Source of the DNA: Paraspadella gotoi
Taxonomy: Eukaryota; Chaetognatha
Assembly (NCBI GenBank): GCA_051294375.1
Contig: CM119263.1
Coordinates: 10,160,620-10,224,619, forward strand
Length of the DNA: 64,000 nt
Direction of reading: 5' to 3'
The notes beneath the pieces were generated by a model that saw nothing but the letters and a program-made list of their open reading frames with translations, searched no databases and was not told the DNA's origin. This document shows positions 52,836-64,000 of the stretch, one piece after another. Every line of letters begins with the position of its first letter. The stretch's first letter is position 1. The position numbers were made by a program, and so were the translations under genes.

Positions 52836-53394
52836 TTCTCATGGGTATTAGAGCGTAGTGAAAGTTACATGCAAAAATTCTAAATGTCACTTATGATTAA
52901 CATACTATCAGTGAACATTAATTTGTAAAAGAAAATCATTTAATGTTCTTCAATTTTTGCAGTAGGCTATATTTATATATAGTACTATCCTTATAAAACC
53001 AAAACATTTCAAAATAGGCTTTTCCATTTAAACCCATTTTCACTAGCACGATTCTATTGAAATTTCATATCCTACCCACACACAAAATTTTATTCCAATC
53101 CATCCATCCAATCACGAGTAATTAGAGTATAATGCTAAAGGGGGATGGACAGACGGACCCGTCGGGGTCAGGTTCGGGTCAAGTCCGCGATCTGAGCCGC
53201 GAACGGAAGAGAACAATGTATACAAACTTCCCGAGAACTGTATTTTAATTGTCTTTTGTCTCAGAAAGCAAAAGTGCAAATGTTTTGAGAGGGCGCCTGA
53301 TGATGAAGGAAATCTGATCAAAGCTCGAACAATAGATTTCTACTTGTCTGGCAACCATTCGAGTTTAAAAAATGACCAATTATAATTTTAATTC
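52836..53394. other. AT-rich sequence, possible TE remnant
   Basis: The stretch around 53,080-53,160 (TTCCAATCCATCCATCCAAT ... ATGGACAGACGGACC) resembles the 3' ends of arthropod repeats with GGACAGACGGAC words. No family could be fixed. Confidence 0.35.
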
Positions 53395-53690
53395 ATAATT
53401 ATATATTTTAACTATTAATATCATTATGATTATAATTATAATTTTTAGATCCAAATGAATTATAATTTTTTGAATGTTACTTAGCATCTTTGTGTTTTGA
53501 ATTGAGAAAAAGTTTGAAAAGTTTGATTTATTTTGAGACATTTGTTGTTGTTGTTGTTTTGATTTTAATTCAAGTCTTCATCAGCACTCTATTCCATCAA
53601 AGCTGTATATCCAGCTCAATAACACACTTTTCTACACATACAAATTACAATATACCATACTGTCTTTCTTTCTTTCTTCTTTAATTATCT
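53395..53690 (-). mobile_element. second, degenerate Penelope-like motif
   Basis: On the minus strand at about 53,555-53,592 is GTGCTGATGAAGACTTGAAT followed by TAAAATCAAAAC. This keeps CTGATGA and the stem position but has decayed after it. The flanking DNA is AT-rich. It is weaker than the copy at 51.1 kb. Confidence 0.3.
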
Positions 53691-54109
53691 TTTTCTTCTT
53701 TTCTTTTTCTTTTTTTTTTTCCTATATTTTTTCTTTTTTTCTTTTTTTTCTTAATTTTTCTGTCATTAATATTTCTGTAGTGTTTAAAAATATATTAAAA
53801 GAAAGCAAAGAAAAATTCAAATCTATGACCCTCATTTGAGATTACCTTTGAAGCCCAAAAACAAAGAACTTGAGAGAGAGAGATAGAGAGAGAGATAGAA
53901 GAGGATGAGAGAGAGATAGAGAAGAGAGAGAGAAGTGGGCCATTCTCGTCCCCGTCATGAATTTGGGCGGGGATTGCCGGGAATGAAATCCCCGGCGAAG
54001 GCCGCCGCAGGGCGTAGTTGCGGTGAACTTATAGTTCTCTTCCCCGAAACTGCGCGAAGTTTAACAGTTTTTAAACGGAGGATATGGCCCGCGTAATATC
54101 TCCCGTTGT
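53691..54109. other. T-rich and GA-rich stretch, no gene seen
   Basis: T-rich, then GA-rich (53,870-53,935), then a GC-rich part with GGGGATTGCCGGGAATGAAA-like words. No coding frame is supported. Confidence 0.5.
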
Positions 54110-55242
54110 AAGAAACTGCTTGAGAAAGAAAGTGACCCTTTCTTCCTTACCTTCTGCCTCTAACCTTATTCTTTTAGCGCTCCTGTTCCCCTTAATTTCC
54201 TAACACCGCCACACCCTTTTGTCTTGGCCAAATGTCCCTACTTCCTTCCTGCCCAATTTCTAGCCAACCCTTTTCCTCATTTTTTCTGCCATCTATTTCC
54301 TTCCTACCTACTTCCTACTAACTTTCTTCCACCTCCCTTCCCCACTATCCCCTTTCCCTCTGTCCCCCTACTGCCATACCCTATCCCTTCTGCCCCCCCT
54401 ACTGCCCATCCCCTCATCCCCTCTGTTCCCTCTACCACCACCTACTCCTCGTCCCCTCTGCCCCCCTACCCGCCCTACCTCTAATCCCCTCTGCCCCCTA
54501 CGTCCCTACCCTCACGCCCTCTGCGCTCCCCAGTAACATTTATTTTTCCTTCTCTTTTCAAATCGATTCGACTTCGTTTGTCGCGAATCGAAGGAGGAAA
54601 AGAAAACTGGGATCCCGCTGCGGAGGGTGAAGGCGATGGGAGTGGAAAGGAGTGGTTTAGAAGTGGAAATGAGTGGTTTATAGGAGTGGAAAAGAGTGGT
54701 TTACGAGGAGTGGAAATGAGTGGTTTAGGAGGACGGGAAAGGAGTGGTTTAGAAGTGGAAAAGAGTGGTTTAAGAGGAGTTGAAAGGAGTGGTTCAGGAG
54801 TGAAAAGGAATGGTTTATAAATGGAAATGAGTGGTATAGAAGGGGTGCAAAGGAGTGGTTTAAGTAGAGTGAAAAGGAGTGATTTAAGTAGAGTGAAAAG
54901 GAGTGGTTTAGGAGGAGTTGAAAGGAGTGGCTTAGGAAGATTGAAAAGGAGTGGTTTAGGAGTGGTTTAGAAATGGAAATGGAGTGGAATGGAGAAGTGG
55001 CAGGAATAGGTTTTGGGCTGGTAATTTCGAGGGGCGAGCTGGCTGGTTGGTTGCTGGCTGGTTGCTAATGCATGTACTCTCTTCTTTCGTTGTAGCATTG
55101 TTTTGAAGATACCCTATCCATCAGTTTCCTTCTTTCACTTCAACCTTTGCCTTCACAGACTCTTCACCAACTCACTCCGCGGGCGTGGGCGTCACAACAT
55201 TTGGGATTCTTGCCGTTTTCTTCTCTCCAGGGTCTTCGATCT

Positions 55243-55283
<41 letters not shown>

Positions 55284-55560
55284 TTCGTCGTCGTCATCTT
55301 TGTATTATATACTTCATCGCCGTCATCTTATTATAACTTTCTCTGTTCCAAACTTCACTTTTCTCACCCTTTTTGTTTCAGAACCGCGACTTCTTCCTTA
55401 CCCACCCGATCACTTCACCATTCCATACGCTTGCCAAGTTCACTGTCTCATATGAGGCGTCCGAACGTCAATAAAAAAAATGGGGGAAAAAAGTTGAAAG
55501 TTAGAATAAAGGAAAAAAAGGAGAAATCGAAAAAATAGGAAGAGTTTAATAAAAAAAAGG
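54110..55560 (+). repeat. direct duplication, copy 2
   Basis: Repeats 49,640-51,000, including the minisatellite (54,635-54,990) and a longer (GTC)n run (55,243-55,290). Beyond 55,560 the sequence continues without a gap, so this copy is probably the true locus and the first one a gap-fill extension. Confidence 0.8.
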
Positions 55561-55859
55561 AAAGGGGGAAAGATATGAGCGATGACGAGTAGAAATATTG
55601 ATAAAATTTGAGGAAGGAGAAAACGTTGATAAGGTGAACTTTAGAATAAAATATCGAGACAACGAAAGCAAAATAAGGAAGAATACGAAAAGTACATGTC
55701 AAAGGAAGAAGATTAATTTAAAAACTCAAAAGTGAAAAAGTGAAAAACTTTGGCCAAAAAAAAAAAAAAAAAAAGCGGAAGAAATCGAAAGGAGGACGAA
55801 TTTGTTTTGGCTCAGGTTTTCGTCAGGTTTGTGTCGTAGAAAAAACCTCCACTCACGTC

Positions 55860-55905
<46 letters not shown>

Positions 55906-56261
55906 AGGAAGGAGAAATGAGGAAGAAATAGAGGAGAGAGGTGAAGAGAGAAAGAGGGAGGGTGAAAAATAGAGAGGCGGTAATGGCCACTTTGGCTTCT
56001 ATATCCCTCTCCACTTTTCTTTTGTTTCCCTCGCTAAGCCGAGGCCATTTACGAGAAAGAGAGGGAAAAGAGAAATGGAAGAGTGACCGCTCCTTCCTCT
56101 CTATCTCCATCTCGCTGCTTTCTTTTTCTTTCTTTTTCTTTTCATCATATTTCTTTTGTTTCTTCTACTGAGTTGACATTTATTAACTCCCTCCGACAAC
56201 GCTAACGCGAATCATAACCTTCCATCTTGCGCTTTTGTTATTTTTTCAGTATTCCCTCTCT

Positions 56262-56322
<61 letters not shown>

Positions 56323-56606
56323 CTTTCTTTCTTTCGTTCTCGTTTTGTTTTTCATTTTCCCACCGTTTGGTGGCGCCTCAACTTGGTCCTCGATTCTCTA
56401 AATTTTTTTTATCTCTTTCCCTATCTCTCTTTTCCTGTCTCTCTCTTTTTCTCTTTCTAAGTCTCTCTCTAAAAAAATGGCGTGTTTGGTCTTTTTTTTG
56501 AAAAATAAACAAACCTTCGCTTCGCCTTTTTCTCTCCGTCATGTTTTGGTTTTAAATGAACCTTTGATTGTGCTCTCCTAACTCTCTCTCTCTCTCTCTT
56601 CTCTCC

Positions 56607-56637
<31 letters not shown>

Positions 56638-57057
56638 ATTCTCTCTCTCTCTGTCTCTCGTCTCTCTCTCTCTGGCTCTCTCTCATCGTTGTTATATTTG
56701 GTGAGCTAAACAGAAACACCAGCCGGTGGGAAGAGAGGAGGACCCAGAGAGAGAGAGAGAGAGTACTCAGAATTTTTCTTTCTCTTCTGTTTTGTTTTGA
56801 TTTTTTAAAAATCTCTTTACCTATTTTAATTTAGTTCTCATTTTTGTAATTTCAAATCTTAGTACCTGCCAATCAGTCAATCAGCAGGCCAAGCGCAAGC
56901 AGTCAACCAACCATCCTTCCCGTCAATCTGGACTTTACTTTTTTAATATTTCTTAATCTTCCTCCAACTACTCTTGCCTCAAACTTGTCTCGAGCCAATC
57001 GTCATTGTTGTCGTCGTCTTTTACCTCCTTCCCACGCATAAGACTTAAACGACTCAC
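55561..57057. other. intron with GA/CT tracts, no gene seen
   Basis: GA tract at 55,861-55,906, CT tracts at 56,263-56,320 and 56,582-56,680, and a poly-A at 55,757-55,774. Frames here are repeat translations. Confidence 0.7.
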
Positions 57058-57267
57058 CATTTCCGGATCTGAGTCTGTAGCGCGGGTTGTTGCCGACTTG
57101 GCCGTTCTTCGGCACGACGCAGTGGAAGCCGCCCTGCCCGAAGTTGCTGCACCAGAACCCGGCGCCCTGTTGATTCTCCACGAGACATTCCAGCGTCACC
57201 GTCGCTCCCGCGTTGACAGTTTGACTCTTTGGAGATCGGGAGATCTGTTGCTCTTGGCAGTTGGAGC
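57058..57267 (-). CDS. Ig1 first-half exon, nephrin-like
   Basis: The minus strand has a strong acceptor (pyrimidine tract, CCACCAACCAG) then GC TCC AAC..., and the donor G|GTGAGTCG. Both borders are phase 1 and the length is 210 bp. It encodes SNCQEQQISRSPKSQTVNAG, ATVTLECLVENQQGAGFWCS, NFGQGGFHCVV and PKNGQVGNNPRYRLRSGN. VTLECLVEN (first Ig cysteine), FW (core Trp) and PRYR, followed in the next exon by GDLTL, reproduce the first Ig domain of nephrin, SNS and Kirre. There W-x-K-D/G-F-x-LG...P-RY is normal. Here WCSNFGQGGFHC replaces that stretch and brings two extra cysteines. The signal peptide must be in an exon further upstream, above 57.3 kb, not recognised here. Confidence 0.87.
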
Positions 57268-57749
57268 CTGGTTGGTGGAAAAAGGAGAGGGGGGGTGGAA
57301 GAAAGTGAATGGACTGACTTCACGTTTCAATTTATTTCAAGTCAAGTGAAAAAAAAAGGAGATTTTTATTCGGATCTCAACTATCATCCGACCACCTGGT
57401 GGATTCCTGCCCCCAATGCTCAGCCTTAGGCTTAGGTTCACTTTTTATTATTTTGACTGTACCACTACTGGGACGTTTCAAAATCTTTTAAAAGAAATAC
57501 TGGAAAAGCTGAGAGCGAAAGAAAGCGATAGAGTTAAGGGAATCTCATTCGATTGTTACTGTCTGCGAACAAAAGGCTATATTGGCAACGACCGCTAAAA
57601 AAAAAGGGACCAGCTAAATCTATGAGGGACATGTCCATTTTCCTTCTCTCTTTTTTTTCCCCCTTTTCTTTTTTTCTGTCCTTTATTTCCGATCTCCCAT
57701 TTCTATTTTCGTACTTTTTTTGGGAGGCGCTTCTTTCCTTCTTTCTATT

Positions 57750-57837
<88 letters not shown>

Positions 57838-58061
57838 TCCTTCATATCTTTTTCTTCCTCGAGCGAAGGAGGAAAAGAAGGAAGGAAGCGAAAAGATTTA
57901 CAGGAAATGAATTTTTCGCCAGTGAGGAAGAGCGGAGTCGGTTTGGGTGAGTCGAGGGTGAGCGAGGATGGAAAAAGGTCAGGCGGCAGAAGGGGGGAAA
58001 GAAATTGATGACCGAATTTCGACAAAAAATCGATGAAGAAAATTAAATTTGATGTTGCAAT

Positions 58062-58064
<3 letters not shown>
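57268..58064. repeat. intron with (CTTT)n array
   Basis: A (CTTT)n tetranucleotide array lies at about 57,752-57,840 with pyrimidine-rich flanks. No gene is seen. Confidence 0.85.

Positions 58065-58146
<82 letters not shown>
58065..58146. repeat. (GA)n microsatellite, ~82 bp
   Basis: Perfect GA run. Confidence 0.97.
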
Positions 58147-58149
<3 letters not shown>

Positions 58150-58488
58150 TTTTCGGTAGGAGATTCTTTAAGCTAAACAAACGATTGGCTCAAAAGAAAG
58201 ACCACCAGAAAAAAAGAAATTTATCTTCGACGGACTTTTTCTTTTCTTTTTTTTTTTTTTCGCGATGCCATTTCCCTTTCATTTTTTTCTGTTTCTCTTT
58301 TTTTTTTTTTTCTGGCGCTGACGTCCATTTTTTTTGGGTTTAGTTTTTTCCCCATCTTTTTACAACGTTTGTTTAAATATTTGAATACATAATTATGTAT
58401 ACACCAATATTTTTCTCTCCTTCATCCTTTAAGAATCAGCCCAGCCGCTACACTTCGCCCACATTATTCGTTCCAATTTCTTTCTAAT

Positions 58489-58537
58489 CACCCCATCACC
58501 CCATCACCCCATCACCCTATCACCCCATCACCTCCCC
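58489..58537. repeat. 8-bp repeat ATCACCCC, 6 units
   Basis: Six nearly perfect ATCACCCC units. Confidence 0.9.
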
Positions 58538-59675
58538 CATTTCCCCCCCCCCTTTCGTCCGATTCCCCTCAGACTTCGCCCCTTGACCATCGATAATGAT
58601 ACAGTTCCCCTTCAGCCTTGAGCTTCGCTCCGATTTTTGGCTCCAGATTCTGCCAGGGGATTAGCGTCCGGGGAATCGGATCGCGGGGGGTATTGGGCTA
58701 AAGGAGGGGGTTTGGAGTTTGGGCTAAAGGGCATTAAGGGGACTAGTAGGGATCAGATGGAAGGGAGGTGAGAAAAAATAATTAGGCTAACGGCTGAAGA
58801 AAAAATAATGTAAGCTGGATAAAAAGAGCATTAAGAAGTCGGGTCCCTGAGAGGAGAAGGTAAGAAAAGTGTTAGAGAGTAAAAGTTATTGGCGTATGAC
58901 TTTGGAATGACTGGTCACTGACCACTGACCACTGATCACTGGTCAGGGATATGATTATATGATTATAAAGCGAGATGAGGAAAAAGAGATATTCGGAAAA
59001 AGATAGTTTTGGCCCCTCGTTCCGCCTCTCGGCTCGGCATGCGCGGTTGGACTGGTTGGTGCCCTTTTTTTTCGGTACAAACGCCATCTTTGATCAGATA
59101 CGCGTTTCCCTTTTGTTGTCCTCCGCTTTTTTTTTTGTCTCTAAACGGAAACTTTTTTCCTCCCAATTTTTTTCCTCCCTTTTTCTTTCTCTCATTTTTT
59201 TTTCGGTTTTGTTGTTTTCTTTTTTGTTTTTTGTTTTTTTCCGGTGGAACGCCTCCGTTTTTTGGCGCCGACCGTTTCTCTCTCCTCCTCAAAATTCCTC
59301 GCGTCAAAACAGAAAATAAAACCGGAAGAAAAAAAAAAGAGGAAACAATAAAAAAGTAATAAAAATGAAAGGAAAAGAGTCGGGTTAAGTTAGTATCCAG
59401 TGCGCGAAAGAATTTCGACAATTGCGCACAGACGTTGCCTTTTGATGATAACAGGGTGAGTAAAACGTTTCCAATTCGTTGCGGGAAGGTGATTTTTCAA
59501 TTCTCCAGTCGATAAATTTTATAGAAATTTAAAATTGTTATCTTTATATTAATTCTTATCTTTAACAGCGAATTTTAACTGTGAATGTTCACAACTGTGA
59601 AAACGCGGAAAATTTATTTTGGAATTCGTCGCTCGATTCGATTCGATTTTGTTTTGTCTTTTTTGTTTTGGTTCG
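58538..59675. other. unique and T-rich sequence, no gene seen
   Basis: A TGACCACTGACCACTGA-type short repeat lies at 58,908-58,945. The rest is unassigned. I looked for a signal-peptide exon on the minus strand and found none convincing. Confidence 0.5.
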
Positions 59676-59681
59676 ACGATA

Positions 59682-59713
<32 letters not shown>

Positions 59714-60076
59714 ACAAAAGATGATAACGACGACGAGGACACGGCAACGACTCGAGCAACAGCAACGACGACAACAACAACAATTAGAGGACGGCGGAAG
59801 ATTTGATTCTCATCGAATGAAAAACGATTTAACTAATGGTCAAACTGGTCGAGGATCCAAATGGAAAGAGAGGGTGGAGAGGAGTCGGGGGTTGATTAAA
59901 AGAAAAATGGAAATATAATCGGAACAAAGAGGAAAGTTGGGGCGGGAAAATGGGGAGGAAAGAAGGAAGAGGAAGGAAGGAAGGAAAAGAAGGAAGGAAA
60001 GGAAGGAAGGAAGAAGGAAAGGAGGAAGGAAGGAAGGAAGGAAGGAAGGAAAGGAAGGAAAGAAAAGGAAGGAAAA
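59676..60076. repeat. (GAC)n and (GGAA)n tracts
   Basis: GAC units lie at 59,679-59,713. An interrupted (GGAA)n tract lies at 59,955-60,075. Confidence 0.9.
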
Positions 60077-61089
60077 CGCGAAAAGGAAGAAGAACTCGAT
60101 TCCAATAAAGGACTCCAAAGGCTCCAAGACTTTGTTTGGTTCTCTTTCCTTCTTATCGCGACCGAAATCGAGACAGAAGAGGAAAGGAGGGAGAAATATA
60201 TGGAAGAAGGAGGAAGAAGGAAAAGCGAGGTTGGTTGGAGGAAAGGAGAGAGGAAAAAATGGAGTGGGGTGGTCGCGACGACCCCAGGACGGTTAATGGA
60301 CGCGCTCAAGCTTTTCGTAGGGGAGGTATCGGATAATAATAATAATAATTATTATAATTATAATGATAATTATAATCCTTATGGTTACAACGGTAACAAC
60401 GGAAACAACGATGTCTTTACGTTAATTATGGGCTGAATAATTATGCTTTAGAAATTGAGGTTTTTATTTATTTTCGAATTGTTCAATTCGTGACCATCCG
60501 AAAGATTACCCAACTTGAGCAATTGGACAGAACGTGGGAGAAAAAAGTTGGAGGAAGGTGGAAGAGACTGAGGTTGGGCGTCCAGTCTGGAGGTTAAGCT
60601 GATCGCGAGATGGGGTTTGGGCCGAGACTTTCGGCGAGAGTCAATTTTGGCAGGGAGACGAATCTAGAAGTCCAGGGTTGAAAGGCTAACGTCTTTTAGC
60701 CTTTTGTCAGGAGTCGACGAGGCGTGGGTCGTGTAGGTGGCGCTGGATGGCGAAGGTGGCGTTGGCAACGCAGAATTGGCGCCGAGACGAGAAGAGAGGG
60801 GAAGAGAGATCTTTTAAGTTTTGGTGAAAGTCTGGAAGGATATTTACACTGAGTGGATAAATCGGGGAAACTCGTCGTGTGTATAAATTACTAATAATTA
60901 CTAAATATTAATCATTACTAATCCTCGCTAGTTCTTCTTGAATTTTCGAAGAAGTGGATTTTTTCGACTGCCACGGTTCTCGTCGTTGTCGTCGTCGTCT
61001 CCGTCGTTGTTGTCGGCGTCTTCGTCGTCGTCGTCGTCTTTGTAGACTTTGTTTTGAAGTTATCTGGCGAAAATCTCTCTCACGATTGC
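60077..61089. other. unique intron or upstream sequence, no gene seen
   Basis: Includes a short (AAT)n stretch at 60,333-60,375 and (CGT)n at 60,980-61,035. Nothing coding is supported. Confidence 0.5.
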
Positions 61090-61260
61090 AAACTAACAAC
61101 ACAAACCGCCATCCCTCGCACGTCAGCGTGCGCTCACCGACCCCATAAAAGCTAGCGCCCTCACAGCCACGCCCCCCTGAGAGGCATTGCGTCGCGACTA
61201 ACGTGGCATTCGCCTCGCGTCATTTGAGATTGGGACTGGGTCATTGACCCTCACGAGTCG
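61090..61260. promoter_or_regulatory. GC-rich patch with TATA-like and GC-box-like sites (weak)
   Basis: CCCATAAAAGC (61,142) and CCACGCCCCCC (61,164) lie in a CpG-rich block upstream of the first visible Ig exon. On minus, TTTTATGGGGTCG|GTGAGC gives a possible ATG-containing exon end. It could be the 5' region of the Ig gene. The evidence is composition and short motifs only. Confidence 0.2.
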
Positions 61261-61821
61261 ACAGGAAAAACAAGAAAAATCTTTTCTTTTTTTCCTCTCT
61301 TGTCTTTTTTATTTATATTTTTTTTTCTTTTACTATCATCAACGTGGAACCAAAGGATGATGCGATTTTCTCCTTTTTCTTTATCTTAGCATTTCTCTAT
61401 AGCTTCTAGCTTAATAAGGAAATAAGGAACTCAGGAAAAGCTGCTTATAGCTTCTTTTCCTCTTCATAAGTTTTACTTATCCAGCTCTCTCTTCTAAAGC
61501 GAGACGAAATCTTTATTTCTTTCAATCTCTTTCGTTCTCTCTCTCTCCTCTCTCTCATCCCATCTCTCACTCTCCATCGTATCTGTTGGTGTCCTCGTCT
61601 CATCCAATCATCTCTCTCATCTCATCTCTCTCTCTCTCTCCTCTCTCTATCATCTCATCTCTCTCTCCGTCTCTTCTCTGCTCTCTCTCGTCTATTCTCC
61701 TTTTTTGTTTTTCTAATTTCCATCTTAAAATCTGAAGAAAACGATTTTTTCTTCTAAAACCTCAGAAGAATAGGCAGATGCAACAGTGAAGGCGGGGGGT
61801 GGGAGTGAGGGGTAAGGCGGC

Positions 61822-61913
<92 letters not shown>

Positions 61914-62640
61914 ACACGAAGCAAACAACAGAAAAAGTTTCCGAAAAAGAATCCAGGAAATCGCTCGCATCAGACAAACATTTTTTCTTTAATGTCTTTG
62001 GCGCTAACCTTCGCGTTTCCTGGCAGATAAAAAAAAAGGAAAAGGAAGGGAAGGAAAGATAAGGAAGGGAATTAAAAAGAAATAAATGACAGTGGAAAGA
62101 GAGAGGGGAGAAAAGAAGGGTCTCTGGGGAGGGAGACGGGGAGAGAGAGAGAGAGATGAGAGCAGAGAGAGAGAGAAGAGAGAGAGACGTAGAGAAGAGG
62201 AGAAGAGAGAGAGAGAGAGAGAGAGGAAGAGAGAGAGAGAGAGAGAGACGAGAGAGTAGGAGAGATGAGAGGGAAAAATCGTCTCTTCAAATCAAGAAAT
62301 TCCGAATTCTTCAACGAGGAATGGATATTGCTATTCTTTTTCCTCTCTCACTCATCTTACATTCTTCATTCTTCTCCTTGAGATGAGGGTGAGAGAGGAG
62401 GAGAGCAGAGAGAGAGAGAGAGGGAGAGAAGATGTAGTAGAAGGAGAGAGAGAGGAGAGAGAGGAGAGGAGAGGAGAGAGGGAGGGGAGAGAGAGAGAGA
62501 GAGAAACCGCTGGAGAGAAAGAGAGTCAATACATCTTTATCTCCCTTTTTTACTTCTAAAAAATCTGGAAATATGATCTTATTTGTTTGATATTTTATTA
62601 GATAATATATAACTATTCTGTATTCCAATCGATTTCACAA
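61261..62640. repeat. CT/GA-rich stretch
   Basis: CT-rich at 61,530-61,690, perfect GA at 61,826-61,910, and GA-rich at 62,140-62,270 and 62,390-62,520. No gene is seen. Confidence 0.85.
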
Positions 62641-63047
62641 ATTGCCAAAATGGTGAGGTCATTATTGGATCGAGCTTGGAAATTACGGGGTTCATGGGTC
62701 AATTGCCATTAATTGGAGTTGTTTGGTGAGGTTTGGCTCGAATTAAATCTCGAAAAGGAATGTGCTTCTGTATTTTCCGTTCGATAAAACTAACGAACAT
62801 GTTGGTTTTTTGTAATATAAACGAGATTCGTTTTTAAACAATTCAATTTAATCCATTCCATCGCGGTTTTAATACTGTCACGAGAAAACTCGCTTTGTTT
62901 TATTGGGATCGAACTAATTTAATTTTATCAAATTCTTTTCAGACGGACGTCACAATTCTCGGTCATTTCAAACGAGAGTGGAAACTTCACTTGAATTTGA
63001 ATTAAAGAGTTGGGAAGGAATTAATGGAAAAGTTCTGAGCTCAAGAG

Positions 63048-63084
<37 letters not shown>

Positions 63085-64000
63085 TTGAGGAAAACGACTG
63101 CGGGGACAAAAGACGATGGCGACGAAGTCAGCGACCTATAAGACAACCAGGCCAACAGAAAACGACAATGAAAGACGACGACATGGCGATTAAAAGCAAC
63201 GGCACAGATAATGACCCCGCTCTCAATGTTGATATTTAGGTGGACTTTTGTGACCGCAACAACAATAACGACAATGAGACCGACAACAACAACATCGTCG
63301 CCATCGTGCGACAGAAAAAGCGAATGACGCGAGGCTTTTGACGTCGATGTCGTCAACGACCTCCGTGCGACGAAGCGTGACTGTGGACGCTACGACCGAG
63401 ACGCCTGACGCCTGACGACTGGCGAGACTTTCTTTTGCTATTGTGAGATTAGGCGGGAGCGATTTAGAGCGATGAGTTGCATTTGTTAAGAGCGATCGAG
63501 TGGGATAAGTAAAATTAAGCAAAAGCGATTGGGAGAGGCTTAAGTCTCAGGCGTAATTAAAAATTAAAACTTGAAAGTGATTGAGAGCAACAAATGTTTT
63601 TTTTGGTTTTAAGTGATGAAAATGTTTCGCGGCGATTGTTAGCGATTACTTTATGGAGTGAAGCGAGAGCGTCGACCATAATTGCAATCTAGATTAAAAG
63701 GGGCGGTTCGAATGAAATAAAATTTAATGGTTTTTTAAATATTTATCGTTGATTCGCAGAAATAATAAAATGACTAGCGAAAAACCCAAAGTAAAGAGGA
63801 ATATATTTATGTACGAACGCAAAACAAAGAAAGGGAAAAAGAAATGAGACAAAAAGATAAAAAAAGTCATTGACAATCGATTCACAATTAAGTCGCAATC
63901 GATTCGTTGTTTCTGAAGGGGAAACAAATTAATTCTAACGGAAGAACTTGCGTCGGGAAATTCTCTGACTCAAAGCACTTGCACTCTTTCTCTCTTTCTT
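62641..64000. other. unique sequence with (GAC)n, no gene seen
   Basis: (GAC)n lies at 63,049-63,084. The rest is mixed unique sequence. No exon of the Ig gene or of another gene is recognised up to the window end. Confidence 0.5.

Noticed and set aside
62900-62920. tRNA B-box-like AGTTCGATCCC on minus
   Set aside because: No A box or cloverleaf could be built around it.

Overview
The window is animal nuclear DNA, most likely from an arthropod or another protostome, and a crustacean fits best. The evidence is phase-matched exons of a nephrin-type immunoglobulin (Ig) cell-adhesion gene, very long introns, and a very heavy load of GA/CT and GAC/TCG microsatellites. Nothing here is bacterial. 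There are no operons, ribosome-binding sites or CRISPR arrays, and I found no tRNA or rRNA gene.

One gene can be followed across almost the whole window on the minus strand, from about 57.3 kb down to 85. Six exons are visible. 57,058-57,267 is the first half of Ig1. 44,425-44,562 is the second half of Ig1. 41,896-42,021 is the start of Ig2 and runs into a gap. 28,081-28,280 is the end of Ig2. 761-920 is a later Ig domain. 85-413 is the following Ig domain, with its 5' end in a gap. Introns that can be read at both ends are mostly phase 1 with GT-AG borders, and the exons join in frame (Ig1a-Ig1b-Ig2a directly). The encoded part looks like the extracellular region of the nephrin/SNS/Hibris group or the related Kirre group. 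The signal peptide, a third Ig domain, the middle of Ig2, the membrane segment and the tail are not visible.

Nearly everything else is intron. From 1.2 to 2.4 kb is a noisy second copy of the first exon region. From 3.1 to 18.2 kb is a set of noisy, inverted and tandem copies of one roughly 4 kb intron unit. Two 2,625-base stretches in it look identical. Some copies carry a 600-612 bp hAT-like element with an 8-bp target duplication, and others show the empty site. From 18 to 27 kb is microsatellite-rich intron. From 27.7 to 35.0 kb is a large noisy palindrome, including a broken inverted copy of the Ig2 exon. From 37.0 to 39.9 kb is another palindrome centred on a 25-N gap. From 43.9 to 46.1 kb are minisatellites. 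From 47.4 to 48.4 kb is a CpG-rich, promoter-like patch. From 49.6 to 55.6 kb is a direct duplication around a segment with Penelope-like element remnants. From 57.3 to 64 kb is microsatellite-rich upstream or intron sequence.

The main structural conclusion is that the nine gaps of exactly 25 N sit beside noisy inverted or repeated copies, often at GA tracts. This pattern suggests long-read gap filling that inserted raw or folded-back reads. Much of the apparent duplication should be treated as possible assembly artefact until reads are checked.
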